Source: Mesobacillus harenae (lineage in GTDB: Bacteria; Bacillota; Bacilli; Bacillales; Cytobacillaceae). From it: DNA of 64,000 nt. The stretch's first letter is position 1, and each line of letters begins with the position of its first letter. The position numbers and the translations under genes were made by a program. The stretch covers positions 62,001 to 126,000 of the forward strand of contig NZ_JABUNR010000010.1 of the NCBI RefSeq assembly GCF_013343715.1. The letters are read 5' to 3'. This document shows positions 37,159-46,511 of the stretch, piece by piece. The notes beneath the pieces were generated by a model, which saw nothing but the letters and a program-made list of their open reading frames with translations, was not told the origin of the DNA and searched no databases.

Positions 37159-38243
37159 ACAAGAACACCGCTTTCCCGAAGTTCCTTTTCCTTTTGTTTT
37201 ACTAGCGGAATAACTTCCTCGCCAAATCGCTGCAAGTCTTCTTCATAATGGAAATGCCCGGTCAAGACGAGGTCAACTCCTATTTTCTTTAGTTCAATTA
37301 TTCTGTCTGCAACTTGTTCTGCTGTGCCAATTAGGCCGGTTTTAAAGCCGTCATTGTATTGAACAAGATCCTCAAACGTGGAGTTCGCCCACATTCCGTC
37401 TTTGTTTTTAGTGGATTGGCCAGCTTCCTTTACAGCTTCTCGAAAGCCTTTAACAGCATCATGGTCTGCGTTTGCTACGATATCTCTAAGGAGCTGAACA
37501 GCCTCTTCCTCTGTTTCCCGTACAATAGCAAACCCGTTGACAGCAAAATTTACCGTGCGTCCTTCAAGGGCAGCTAGCTGCTCAACTTCCTCAATTTGCT
37601 TCTTAAAGCCTTCTATTGTATTACCGTTCATGAAATAATAATCCGATACTCTAGCCGCCATCTTTTTGGCAGCTGATGAATTTCCTCCTTGGAAAATTGG
37701 CAAGTCTCCTCCTTGAACAGGTTTTGGTTTAAAGGGCGCTTCGTTAATTTCGTAATAATCTCCTTGGTATGATGTCGTTTCCTCTGTCCATAGAGACCTC
37801 AGCACCTGGATAAATTCTTCAGACCGACGATACCTTTCATCATGCTCTAACCACGGCTCTCCATATCCGGTAAATTCCTGTTTGAACCAGCCGCTTACAA
37901 TATTTACGGCAGCCCTTCCACCGCTGATATGGTCTAAGGTAGCAAGCATTTTAGCATAAACAGCAGGATGCCATAAGCCTGGGTGGACCGCTGAAATTAA
38001 TTTTAGTTTACTTGTTACAGAGGCGAGAGCAGAGGCCAAAGTAATAGCTTCAAGCTGGTTCTCGGCTCCGTAACTTGCAAAGAATCTAGTTTGGAGGAGT
38101 GCATAATCATATCCGTATTCTTCTGCTGTTAATGCATATCTTTTATTGGCCTCGAAGCTCCAATCTGTGTTTTGCTGATGCTTAGAAACAACAAGTCCTC
38201 CGCTTACATTTGGAACCCAGTATGCAAATTGTAAATTTCCCAT
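37155..38243 (-). CDS. sfnG: SfnG-like FMNH2-dependent monooxygenase (dimethylsulfone type)
   Basis: The 362-residue product is a luciferase-like monooxygenase. Its start, NLQFAYWVPNVSGGLVVSK, and later parts such as LLQTRFFASYGAE, DHISGGRAAVNIVSGWFK and PIFQGGNSSAAKKMA closely resemble SfnG, which converts dimethylsulfone to methanesulfinate. Other SsuD-type enzymes are more distant. The ATG at 38243 has AAGGAG upstream; an upstream in-frame extension has no such site. With the FMN reductase gene it forms an operon behind a SAM riboswitch, so it should be made when methionine/SAM is low, giving access to organic sulfur. Confidence 0.9.
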   Translation of the reverse strand: MGNLQFAYWVPNVSGGLVVSKHQQNTDWSFEANKRYALTAEEYGYDYALLQTRFFASYGAENQLEAITLASALASVTSKLKLISAVHPGLWHPAVYAKMLATLDHISGGRAAVNIVSGWFKQEFTGYGEPWLEHDERYRRSEEFIQVLRSLWTEETTSYQGDYYEINEAPFKPKPVQGGDLPIFQGGNSSAAKKMAARVSDYYFMNGNTIEGFKKQIEEVEQLAALEGRTVNFAVNGFAIVRETEEEAVQLLRDIVANADHDAVKGFREAVKEAGQSTKNKDGMWANSTFEDLVQYNDGFKTGLIGTAEQVADRIIELKKIGVDLVLTGHFHYEEDLQRFGEEVIPLVKQKEKELRESGVLV

Positions 38244-38440
38244 AATCGATCGTCTCCTTAAAGTTTGGTAGACGAACGCCGCTGTCAATGATAAAATTTT
38301 CATTGATGACAAGAGCGTCCGTTTTGATAGGCTGGCGTCTGTTCATCATAGAAGAGGTGTTGCAGCACCTCTTCTTTTTATATTCGGTTTCTCTTTAAAA
38401 ACCTGCTTGTCATAGTCTTTAAATACACTTAAAAATAAAC

Positions 38441-38610
38441 AAAAACCCCCTCTGCTCATAAAGAGAGAAGGGGTTAGAACAACAAAATTGTACTTTCCAC
38501 CTTCTCATCTTCGGAATCGTCTTACTTCCTCTGAATTTGGCACCGGGCATAAAAAATGCTGGTTGCCGAGGTTTCGCAGGGTCAGTCCCTCCACCTCTCT
38601 TGATAAGAAG
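38441..38610 (-). promoter_or_regulatory. SAM-I (S-box) riboswitch with terminator
   Basis: Read on the minus strand from 38610, the leader has TTCTTATCAAGAGAGGTGGA, GGGACTG, the GAAACC-CGGCAACC core, GGTGCCAAATTC and the closing GATGAGAAG, which are the conserved S-box parts. It ends in a terminator stem, AACCCC(T)CTCTGC-type pairing at 38444-38475, followed by TTTTTG. Binding of SAM should stop transcription before sfnG, whose start lies about 200 bases downstream. Confidence 0.93.
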
Positions 38611-38774
38611 AATTGTTACTATTAACTTATAATTTATATCATAATAGTCTGAATTGTGTTCGTCAATACATTTATATAATATTATGAACTTTAGAACGAC
38701 ATTAAAACAGATTTTAATTTAAAAAGAAGTTGTAACACTAATGGGCGTTAAGCAATAACCCATTTTACAGTTCT

Positions 38775-39107
38775 TTATCCTCTTACAGACTTTAGGACTG
38801 GTGTAAGTTTCATAGCCAGCAAAAGGTCTCCCTCAACTTTTATCTGCCCCATCATAAAGGCCAATTGCGGGTTTAAATTTCCACTTGCCAGCTTTAAAAA
38901 GTTTTCAGAAGAAAGTTTTAGCGTACATTGGGATTCGAATTGATCATCTTCACTAAATTCAATTTGACCATTTTCAAACTTTAGCTGGTAAGAAGCTTCT
39001 TCTTTTCCACTGACATCAAACTGGTATGTTGAATTTATTCCCTCGATTCCCGATGGATCCGCCTTAATTTTATCAACCAAACCTAGTAAAGCTTCCTTTG
39101 TTGGCAT
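38775..39107 (-). CDS. SCP2 sterol-carrier-domain protein
   Basis: The product of about 110 residues is a single SCP2 domain, with STYQFDVSGKEEASYQLKFENG (18-residue core shown in part: YQFDVSGKEEASYQLKF) and the hydrophobic C-terminal helix DLLLAMKLTPVLKSV. SCP2 domains bind lipids or acyl groups, and stand-alone versions occur near lipid- or acyl-CoA-modifying genes. I chose the ATG at 39107 (AAGAGG seven bases upstream) over 39113. It is the last gene of the R2lox cluster, about 80 bases after the alcohol dehydrogenase, and may hold the substrate. Confidence 0.82.
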   Translation of the reverse strand: MPTKEALLGLVDKIKADPSGIEGINSTYQFDVSGKEEASYQLKFENGQIEFSEDDQFESQCTLKLSSENFLKLASGNLNPQLAFMMGQIKVEGDLLLAMKLTPVLKSVRG

Positions 39108-39189
39108 ATGCATCCTCTTTTCTACTCTAATCTTTCGTTACAAAACGCAGACTTTGACTGTATGCGTTTCCTTATAGGCTAAACAAGTT

Positions 39190-40395
39190 TTATTCAACTG
39201 TAACTTTTGCTCCGATAACATCTTTTAAAATACTTTCAATCACTTCATCAGGGAGCCTTAATCCTACACCTGACGGATCTAGCTGTACCGCTGGGATCAA
39301 CTGAGGGATTACCGCTGAGTCAATTTGATACTCAGCAAAATCCTCAGGCAATCCAATGTCTTTTCTTAGGCTTGAAATCGTTTCAATACATTGAGCAAGA
39401 CATTCTTCTGGATTTGCTGCTGGATTTTCAACGCCAATCGCTTGAGCAAATTCGCTTATTTTTCTTAAGTAGAGGGCTGGCAGGTTTCTCATTACGTTAG
39501 GCAATAAAACTGCAATAGCCAGACCGTGCGGAATTCCATACTTAGCCCCTAATGTATGGGCAACATTATGAACAGGGTTCTCGCCAAATGTCAGCACAAA
39601 GCTATTAATGGCAAGTGTACTGCCCTGCAGCATATTTGAGCGGGCGTTGAGATTTGTACCCTCTGCTACAGCCGTTCTCAAGTTTTTCACTATCAACTTT
39701 AAGGCATGCAGAGCAAGTGCATCCGTCATTGGATTGGCTTTTGAGGTAAAATAACCCTCAACAGCATGAGAAAGAGCATCCATGCCTGTAAATGCTGTCA
39801 CTTTAGCTGGTAATCCTACTGTTAAGTCGGGATCAAGGATGGCAATATCTGCAGTTATATATGGGTTTAACAGATTGCATTTAACCCCCATCGCTTCATT
39901 AAATATTACTGATATCGGAGAAACCTCTGCTCCAGTTCCAGCAGTGGTTGGAATCGCGATATGTGGAATTCCGATTGGCTCGGCTGCCGGCCATAGCTCT
40001 ATGATGTTCCCTCTTAATGCATCAGCAATATTGTTTATTTTCTTGTGAAGGGCCCACTTAATTCCTTTCACAGTATCTAAAACACTTCCTCCACCAATCG
40101 CAATAATTGAATCTCCGTTACACTCTTTATAGTATTGAACACCATTGTTAATGTTAGATGATTTGGCGTCCTGCTCAATATCATCAAAAACTCCGGCTAG
40201 TTGGATCCCTGGAACTGATTCAAATATATCAATGATTTGCTGTGTCAAACCAGCATTTGTCAGCCCTTTATCAGAATACAAAACCGGTCTCTTACCACCT
40301 AAACCTTCAATTAAATCAGGAGTTAATATACGCGTGCCCGAACCGATCCTTAGAGCAGTTCGCTGGGAAATCTCTGAATAAGAAGTAATTTTCAA
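39190..40395 (-). CDS. Iron-containing alcohol dehydrogenase
   Basis: The product of about 401 residues is a group III dehydrogenase. It has the NAD-binding GGGSVLDTVKGIKWALH (about residue 95), IPTTAGTGAEVSP (about 140), and the metal histidines in MDALSHAVEGY and HNVAHTLGAKYGIPHG. Such enzymes interconvert primary alcohols and aldehydes with NAD(P). The start is either a TTG at 40395 with AGCAGGTGAT upstream or a GTG at 40404 that overlaps this site; I prefer 40395. In the cluster it is next to an aldehyde dehydrogenase, so alcohol to aldehyde to acid is likely. Confidence 0.9.
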   Translation of the reverse strand: MKITSYSEISQRTALRIGSGTRILTPDLIEGLGGKRPVLYSDKGLTNAGLTQQIIDIFESVPGIQLAGVFDDIEQDAKSSNINNGVQYYKECNGDSIIAIGGGSVLDTVKGIKWALHKKINNIADALRGNIIELWPAAEPIGIPHIAIPTTAGTGAEVSPISVIFNEAMGVKCNLLNPYITADIAILDPDLTVGLPAKVTAFTGMDALSHAVEGYFTSKANPMTDALALHALKLIVKNLRTAVAEGTNLNARSNMLQGSTLAINSFVLTFGENPVHNVAHTLGAKYGIPHGLAIAVLLPNVMRNLPALYLRKISEFAQAIGVENPAANPEECLAQCIETISSLRKDIGLPEDFAEYQIDSAVIPQLIPAVQLDPSGVGLRLPDEVIESILKDVIGAKVTVE

Positions 40396-40460
40396 ATTTA
40401 TCACCTGCTTGGGATATTTTTAAACAAAAACGGATAACGCTAAATAGTACTTATAAAAAA

Positions 40461-41978
40461 CTAGAATAGAAGCTTAAGTGCTGGACGCTGATTGTTTTCC
40501 GTAGTAAGTGAGGTATGAATATGTTTGGTTTCCGTATACTCATCTAACACACTTATTCCGAGTTCACGACCCACGCCACTTTGCTTATATCCACCAAAAG
40601 GGGCGTCATTTCTGAACATATGCCAATCATTAATCCAGACTGTACCTGCTTTAATTTTAGCTGCTAATTGATTTGCTTTTACGACATCGCGGGACCAAAC
40701 TCCTCCGGAAAGGCCATAAATCGTATCGTTCGCTATTTTAATCGCTTCTTCCTCAGTGGAATAACGGATAACAGATAAAACAGGGCCGAATATTTCTTCA
40801 CAGGCAATTTTCATATCATTGGTAACATTGGCAAAAATAGTTGGTTCGATATAGTACCCTGCATCAAGACCAGGTCCAGTTGCCCGCTTGCCTCCGCATA
40901 CTAATCTTGCACCTTCATCAATCCCTGACTGAATATAGGAAAGAACGGTTTCCATTTGCTGTTTTGAAACAACCGGACCCATTCCAGTTGCTGGATCTAA
41001 AGGATTGCCAAGTTTTATTTGCGCACTCATAGCTGCTAACTTTTGAACAACTTCATCGTAAATGGAGTCATGAACGATCAAGCGGGTACTTGCCTCACAA
41101 ACCTGACCTGAATGGAAAAACACACCGAGCAGAATGCCCGGGATCGCAACTTCCAAATCAGCATCCGGCAAAACGAGGGCTGGAGCCTTCCCACCTAATT
41201 CGAGTGTAACCTTTTTAACCGTTCCAGCAGCTTGCTGCATAATAGTTTTCCCAACCTCAGTCGAACCGGTAAATGCCACCTTATCAACTTCCGGATGAGT
41301 AACAAGTGCTTCTCCAACAGAGGAGCCAGGCCCTGTAACAACATTAAAGACACCAGGAGGAAGGCCGGCTTCAACCGCAATCTCAGCCAATTTTAAGGTT
41401 CCAAGCGGTGTGTTTGAAGCTGGTTTTAAAACAATTGAGTTGCCCATAGCCAAAGCAGGAGCAATTTTCCACATTGCTAACACTAATGGGAAATTCCAAG
41501 GAGTAATCGCAGCCACGACACCCATTGGCTCACGGACAATTTGATTTCTGCTTGGGCCTAATGCATTGACCAGCGGCAAAGTTTCCACGTATTTGTAATC
41601 AACAGCATAATCTGCCGTTTGCTGTAATGATAAAACCAGCTGCCTAATATCTGCGCCGCCTAATTTACGTAAAGTGCCGCCCGAACTGATTGCTTCTAAG
41701 TAAATAAGTTCCTTTGAATGCTCAATAATCTTATTTGAAAATTTGACAAGAACCTGCGCCCTTTCCGCCGGTGTTTTTTGAGACCATACACCAGATTCAA
41801 ATGTCCTCCGGGCATTCTGAACAGCTTCATCGACTTCTTTTTCAGATGCCTTTGCTACTTTAGCCACTACTTCACCTGTAGCGGGATTGATTACATCAAA
41901 GGTTTCTCCACTGCTTACCGGTGTCCATTTACCGTTAATAAAGAGTGGGAATTGCTGAACCATTGTTTCTGTGCTCAT
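40461..41978 (-). CDS. Aldehyde dehydrogenase (NAD(P)-dependent)
   Basis: The 505-residue product has the complete ALDH layout: ITPWNFPLVLAMWKIAPAL (about residue 155), the cofactor-loop GSTEVGK near 250, the general base in TLELGGKAPALVLP (about 275), and the catalytic cysteine in GVFFHSGQVCEASTRL (about residue 308). EEIFGPVLSVI follows near 400. It oxidises an aldehyde to a carboxylate. Substrate is not readable. GGGAGGTTCAC is upstream. It is co-directional with the R2lox and alcohol dehydrogenase genes. Confidence 0.93.
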   Translation of the reverse strand: MSTETMVQQFPLFINGKWTPVSSGETFDVINPATGEVVAKVAKASEKEVDEAVQNARRTFESGVWSQKTPAERAQVLVKFSNKIIEHSKELIYLEAISSGGTLRKLGGADIRQLVLSLQQTADYAVDYKYVETLPLVNALGPSRNQIVREPMGVVAAITPWNFPLVLAMWKIAPALAMGNSIVLKPASNTPLGTLKLAEIAVEAGLPPGVFNVVTGPGSSVGEALVTHPEVDKVAFTGSTEVGKTIMQQAAGTVKKVTLELGGKAPALVLPDADLEVAIPGILLGVFFHSGQVCEASTRLIVHDSIYDEVVQKLAAMSAQIKLGNPLDPATGMGPVVSKQQMETVLSYIQSGIDEGARLVCGGKRATGPGLDAGYYIEPTIFANVTNDMKIACEEIFGPVLSVIRYSTEEEAIKIANDTIYGLSGGVWSRDVVKANQLAAKIKAGTVWINDWHMFRNDAPFGGYKQSGVGRELGISVLDEYTETKHIHTSLTTENNQRPALKLLF

Positions 41979-42019
41979 ACGTGAACCTCCCTATTTTTTC
42001 CATAAAAAGTGATCAATTA

Positions 42020-42892
42020 TTAAAAAACAACTTCTGTTTTATAAATCTCTTCCATCGTTTTGCCCTGAGCACGCTTCAGTACTTCAATTCTGACATTTAA
42101 TTGCTTCATCATAAAATCAAGGCCATCCGATTTCTTTACACCAAATGGACTTACTTCGCCTGGCCGCATCGTTTGATTCATCTCAACAGCAATTGGCATT
42201 AAGTCTGACAGTTTTTCTAATATGTACTCTAGCATACTAGAATCCTCTGAGATTAGCCTTTGCAGCAAGAATGTACCAAAGCCAATGTGTCTTGCTTCAT
42301 CTCTTTTGATATTTGTAATTCCTTCAAGAAGTCCTGGCATTTTATTAATTTTTACGAGACTCTCATAAAATGACCAATATCCGGTTTCAGCAAGCACCCC
42401 TTCTGCAAACATATTGTAAGTAACTGAAGCATCAGCAATCGCTTTAGGAGACTGATCCTGAAATAGGCGTTCCATTGTTTGCGGCAAGATTTCATCGAAC
42501 AACTTTCTGTAAGCAGGAGAATGTAATGAATTCAATTCCCGTTCAACGCCAACATTTTTTAAGAACAAGTTAAAAAAGTCAATATGTTTTGCTTCTTCAT
42601 ATAAGAAGCTCGTTAAGTACATTTCTTCTTCCATTGACCCTGTTTTTGAAATAGCATAGATAAGCGGCAGAATATCATGTGTGACCGCTTCCTCAGCACT
42701 ATAAAAGAAAGAGATTAATTGTAGAAGAGAATCGCGCTGCTCGTCTGGCAATGAATCCCAGTCAGCTTTGTCTTTACTAAAATCAATGTCTCTTGGGTCC
42801 CATGCCCCAAACTTTTTAGCCTTTTCGAATAATTTATAAGGAAGTGAATCTCGGTTAAGACCTGTTTCACTAGTCGTAACATAATATCTCAT
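42020..42892 (-). CDS. R2-like ligand-binding oxidase (R2lox), Mn/Fe type
   Basis: The 290-residue ferritin-like protein carries six metal ligands that fit the R2lox pattern: Glu67 (SAEEAVTHD), Glu100 and His103 (YEEAKHIDFF), Glu164 (YNMFAEGVLAE), Glu199 and His202 (KRDEARHIGFG). Val70 and Tyr159 stand where the R2lox of Geobacillus and Mycobacterium forms its Tyr-Val ether cross-link. Normal ribonucleotide reductase R2 features for radical transfer are not evident and no nrdE lies nearby. R2lox uses a Mn/Fe centre and binds a long-chain fatty acid; its in vivo substrate is unknown. AAGGGGATG precedes the ATG. It sits between an aldehyde dehydrogenase and an acyl-CoA ligase gene. Confidence 0.9.
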   Translation of the reverse strand: MRYYVTTSETGLNRDSLPYKLFEKAKKFGAWDPRDIDFSKDKADWDSLPDEQRDSLLQLISFFYSAEEAVTHDILPLIYAISKTGSMEEEMYLTSFLYEEAKHIDFFNLFLKNVGVERELNSLHSPAYRKLFDEILPQTMERLFQDQSPKAIADASVTYNMFAEGVLAETGYWSFYESLVKINKMPGLLEGITNIKRDEARHIGFGTFLLQRLISEDSSMLEYILEKLSDLMPIAVEMNQTMRPGEVSPFGVKKSDGLDFMMKQLNVRIEVLKRAQGKTMEEIYKTEVVF

Positions 42893-43081
42893 TATTTTTC
42901 ATCCCCTTCGTTTATTTTAGTTTTTAGCACTGTTACAGCTAACTGTTGATAAATGATTCGTTTAACTCGCTTGCATTGATGGAATATAAAACACCTTAGA
43001 TCTAACCTCCTGTTTGAGGAGATCACCCCCTTTACGTAAACTAGGCTCCAAAGCCCATTAAGTGATACTGGTAAAACAAAC

Positions 43082-44572
43082 TTATCTATTTTTCAATGGA
43101 GCTTTCAAAATTTTTCCTGTCGCATTTTTAGGAAGCTCTTCAATAAAATAGATTTTCCTAGGAACCTTATAATGGGCAAGCTTCTCCTTACAGAAAGAGA
43201 TGATTTCTTCTGGTGTTTGCTCTTCCCTTGTAACGATGTAGGCTGCTATTTCCTCGCCAAATGTCGAATCGGCTTCTCCAATAACAGCACATTCAACTAT
43301 GTTAGGGTGAGTGTATAATACTTCCTCTATTTCACGAGGATACACATTGTACCCACCGCGGATAATCATGTCTTTTTTTCGATCAACAATGTAAAGGAAT
43401 CCACGTTCATCCTTTCTAGCCAGGTCACCTGTATAAACCCACCCATTGATGATTGCTGCTTTTGTTTCTTCTTCTTTTTTGTAATAGCCTTTCATAGCAT
43501 TTGGGCCTTTAAAAATAATTTCCCCGACTTCCCCCACAGGAACTTCCAGCCCGTTTGGATCAACAATCTTTAGATCAATACCTGGCAGCGGGAGTCCCAC
43601 AGAACCATGCTGTTTTTCTGAATTGGGTGGGAAGCAGCTAAGCATGACGGTACTTTCTGTTTGGCCGTAGCCTTCGCCAAGATCAACACCCATTGCTGTG
43701 TTAACTCTTTCCATTATCTCTATTGGAAGACTCGCACCTCCGCAGCCAGCCAGCCTAAGGTGAGAGAAATCCAAATCTTTTATCTGGGGAAGGTTAATAA
43801 ACATTGTGTACATGGTAGGTACCCCCAGGAACACGGTTATTTTATTATCCGCGATCTTTTGCAGGATCACTTGTGGGATAAAGCGTTCTTCTAAATACAT
43901 CGTGGCCCCTTTTAAAACACATTGCATCAAGCCTTGGAGTTTAGCGTACGCATGAAATAAAGGAAGAACAACAAGCACTCTGTCACCCGAGGATAACTCA
44001 GTCATTTCAGAACTGGTCTTCGTCATCCAACCCATATTTCCATGCGTAATTAACGCTCCTTTTGGTTTTCCAGTTGTTCCTGATGTGTAGATAATTTGAG
44101 CGTTATCATCTTCCCCTTTTTCCTCAAGAAAGAAATCCGAGGCTTCACCCTTAATCTCATCCCAAGAAAGAAAGGATTCATCATCTGGAATGGAAAAAAC
44201 CATTTTGACCCTAGGTATACTTGGCTGAGCTTTTTTTACCTCCGCCAATCCTACTTCATCAACTACCAAGGCAATTGCGTCTGAGTCGTTCAAAATATAA
44301 GAAATTTCCTGTTCCTTAAAGGTCGGGTTGATTGGAATAACCGTTGCCCCCAGTGACAATAAAGCAAAATAGGCAATAGCATATTCAGGCTTATTAGCGA
44401 TCATTAAACCAACGTGGGAGTTGTTCTTAATTCCATACTTTCTGAATCCAACCGCTTTTTCCTTAACCATTGCAGTTAACTCTTCGTAGGTGATTTGTTC
44501 ATCTCTAAAAACAATCATTGGCTTATTCGGGCTTGTGTTGGCCGTATCCAGCAATAGTTGAGCAATATTCAT
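43082..44572 (-). CDS. Acyl-CoA ligase (AMP-forming, class I)
   Basis: The 496-residue product is an adenylate-forming ligase with IIYTSGTTGKPKGALITHG (P-loop, about residue 155), GEGYGQTESTVMLS near 300, the hinge-aspartate region VYTGDLARKDERGFLYIVDR and the closing lysine motif PKNATGKILKAPLK. It activates a carboxylate (long-chain fatty acid or similar) as acyl-AMP and then CoA ester. Substrate range cannot be told. AAGGAGGATTGAGTC precedes the ATG. It is placed so that it could activate the acid made by the aldehyde dehydrogenase. Confidence 0.92.
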   Translation of the reverse strand: MNIAQLLLDTANTSPNKPMIVFRDEQITYEELTAMVKEKAVGFRKYGIKNNSHVGLMIANKPEYAIAYFALLSLGATVIPINPTFKEQEISYILNDSDAIALVVDEVGLAEVKKAQPSIPRVKMVFSIPDDESFLSWDEIKGEASDFFLEEKGEDDNAQIIYTSGTTGKPKGALITHGNMGWMTKTSSEMTELSSGDRVLVVLPLFHAYAKLQGLMQCVLKGATMYLEERFIPQVILQKIADNKITVFLGVPTMYTMFINLPQIKDLDFSHLRLAGCGGASLPIEIMERVNTAMGVDLGEGYGQTESTVMLSCFPPNSEKQHGSVGLPLPGIDLKIVDPNGLEVPVGEVGEIIFKGPNAMKGYYKKEEETKAAIINGWVYTGDLARKDERGFLYIVDRKKDMIIRGGYNVYPREIEEVLYTHPNIVECAVIGEADSTFGEEIAAYIVTREEQTPEEIISFCKEKLAHYKVPRKIYFIEELPKNATGKILKAPLKNR

Positions 44573-44683
44573 GACTCAATCCTCCTTAAAGATTTCACGA
44601 AATGTATTCGTTTCCATAATTACTTATAAGGCAGCAAACCCAAACTTGTAAGGCAGCTGTTTCTTAGCCTCGATAATAAATGC

Positions 44684-45472
44684 TTATTTTCCAGCCCAAT
44701 TAGGTTTCCGTTTTTCAGCAAATGCACGTGGACCTTCTTTCGCATCATCACTAGAAAAAACCGTGGCCGTGTATCGATCATTAATTGCCCATGCCTCAGG
44801 CGGAAAGCTCAGATTTGCATCCAAACCTCTATAGACAATCTCTTTACTTGCATTAACGGCAACTGGAGCATTGCTGGCGATTTCCTCAGCCAGTTTGATC
44901 GCAGCTGGCAAAACTTGGTCATGAGGGACCACCTCATTAATTAATCCCCACTGCTTTGCTTCCTCGGCAGACAGACTGTTTCCAGTAAGAATTGCTTTCA
45001 TGGCAACCTTTACTGGAATTTGTCTTGGCAAGCGTAAAAGTCCTCCGGCACCAGCAATAAGACCGCGCTTAACTTCTGGTAATCCAAAGGTCGCTTTTTC
45101 GGAAGCAACTACCAAATCGCAGGAAATGGCTATTTCCGTTCCTCCTCCCAGGGCAAATCCGTTAACTGCTGCGATGATCGGCTTCGGTATATGATTTCTT
45201 ACAATTCCTGCAAATCCCAAGTCTCTCATTTCATCTGTAACAGAGAAACCGCCTGAGGCAATCTCTTTCAAGTCAGCTCCTGCACAAAAAGCACGGTCAC
45301 CAGCTCCTGTTAAAATGGCTACCCATAGCTCTGGATTTTCAGAAAACTCTTTTAATGCCGTGCCAACTTCCATCCATAAACGGCTATTTACAGAATTTAA
45401 TTTATCTGGCCTGTTCAATGTAATGATTAAAATTCGTTCTTGCCTATCAACTAATATCGTTTCATATTCCAC
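44684..45472 (-). CDS. Enoyl-CoA hydratase/isomerase (crotonase)
   Basis: The 262-residue product is a crotonase. The oxyanion-hole segments are AFCAGADLKEI (about residue 65) and GFALGGGTEIAISCD (about 108); both catalytic glutamates are present, in GGGTEIA and in FGLPEVKRGL. It should hydrate or isomerise an enoyl-CoA. The start is a GTG at 45472 with GAGGGAGG upstream. A cre site and a palindrome lie 120-200 bases ahead of it. Confidence 0.92.
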   Translation of the reverse strand: MEYETILVDRQERILIITLNRPDKLNSVNSRLWMEVGTALKEFSENPELWVAILTGAGDRAFCAGADLKEIASGGFSVTDEMRDLGFAGIVRNHIPKPIIAAVNGFALGGGTEIAISCDLVVASEKATFGLPEVKRGLIAGAGGLLRLPRQIPVKVAMKAILTGNSLSAEEAKQWGLINEVVPHDQVLPAAIKLAEEIASNAPVAVNASKEIVYRGLDANLSFPPEAWAINDRYTATVFSSDDAKEGPRAFAEKRKPNWAGK

Positions 45473-45593
45473 TAAAAATCCTCCCTCTTTGATCAACGTT
45501 CAATCTATTAAAAATACTTATTAACTCTCCCTCTAAAACATGTCTATTTTAATTTTAATTACCTTCTCCTCCTTTCTACATGGACTACCTTTC

Positions 45594-45673
45594 TAGTACA
45601 GGTGTACTATCTCTCAATCTATGTAAATGGATTCAGAGTGATCTCTTAGCAAACCCTATAGTAAGCGCTTACA
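45594..45673 (-). promoter_or_regulatory. cre site and a second palindrome ahead of the crotonase gene
   Basis: AGTAAGCGCTTACA (45660-45673) matches 13 of 14 positions of the CcpA cre consensus and is a perfect palindrome in its core. TAGTACAGGTGTACTA (45594-45609) is a second palindrome with an unknown reader. Together they suggest carbon-catabolite control and a second regulator for the genes from 45472 leftward. No clear -10/-35 pair is seen. Confidence 0.6.
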
Positions 45674-45730
45674 ATTACTAGTTAAGTTTAGATTAACCTT
45701 AAAAAGCCCGCTCACCTGATTCACCTTTAG

Positions 45731-46375
45731 CTAATTTACAACTTGATTCATGATTGCTTGATTTCGATAACTTTTCCACAGTGACAAAGACTTTTCTGAT
45801 TGATGAGCAATAACATGTGCCATTTCGATTCCCTCATTAACCAAATGGGAATCAGGGAAGATTCGATTCACTATGTCCATTTCCCTAGCTGCCTGAGCAC
45901 TGAGAATTTGCCCCAGCCAGATGAACTCTTTTGCTTTCGAATGACCTGCCAATTCAATTAAAGTGACGGTTCCAATATCCGTGGGAGATATATTGCTATA
46001 AAACCCAAATTTCGATAACTCGCTTGAAATCCGCAAATCGCAGGCCAGCGCTAATTCAAAGCCTGCTCCAATTGCACTGCCCGAGATAACCGCTATGGTT
46101 GGGCGAGGCTGGTGCAAAAGCCGTTTCATAACTTTGCTAAGCTGCTGTTTTTCCAGGTCTCGATCTGCCTCGTTTTGATCCTGCCTGCCAACAGCAAATA
46201 CTTTTGGATTTGCACTTACGATCACAAGAACACGAATTTCTTTTGATTGTTCAATATTTGCAAGAGTATGGTCCAATTCTTCTAAAAATTGACCGTTTAC
46301 ACAGTTTATAGGAGGATTCCAAAGTTGGATAATAGCCACTCGGCCCTGTTTCTCCCACGTAACTGTCTGCGACAT
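45731..46375 (-). CDS. Atypical, short crotonase-fold protein
   Basis: The 214-residue product has a crotonase fold (GSAIGAGFELALACDLRIS near residue 105 is the clearest block) but is about 45 residues shorter than a standard hydratase. The first oxyanion segment reads FAVGRQDQNE in place of CAGADL, and the second catalytic glutamate is replaced (FGFYSNISPT where FGLPE is usual). It may be a non-hydratase member (isomerase, decarboxylase or partner). The ATG at 46375 has AAGGGGGAATG upstream. It is the first gene after the sigma-54 promoter, so it probably heads the R2lox operon. Confidence 0.8.
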   Translation of the reverse strand: MSQTVTWEKQGRVAIIQLWNPPINCVNGQFLEELDHTLANIEQSKEIRVLVIVSANPKVFAVGRQDQNEADRDLEKQQLSKVMKRLLHQPRPTIAVISGSAIGAGFELALACDLRISSELSKFGFYSNISPTDIGTVTLIELAGHSKAKEFIWLGQILSAQAAREMDIVNRIFPDSHLVNEGIEMAHVIAHQSEKSLSLWKSYRNQAIMNQVVN

Positions 46376-46511
46376 GTTCATTCCCCCTTGGGAATTGTAG
46401 TTGGTATGACATACGTAAAACTCTGATTACTATTCAGGATTTATAAATCCCCATCTCGCCAAAATGGCAGCTTATATATTCAATATCTAAATAAGCTGTT
46501 ACCTTTTCTTA

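Noticed and set aside
38170..38353. Leader peptide ahead of sfnG
   Set aside because: A frame of about 55 codons starts near 38353 but overlaps sfnG, shows no family match, and the S-box already explains control.
42893..43030. 44-codon frame ending at the R2lox start (GTG near 43026)
   Set aside because: Its start overlaps its only ribosome-site-like run, the peptide is not recognisable, and R2lox has its own site.
45594..45609. FapR operator
   Set aside because: The half sites resemble FapR (AGTA...TACT) but the spacing is six bases instead of five and the flanks differ; kept only as an unassigned palindrome.
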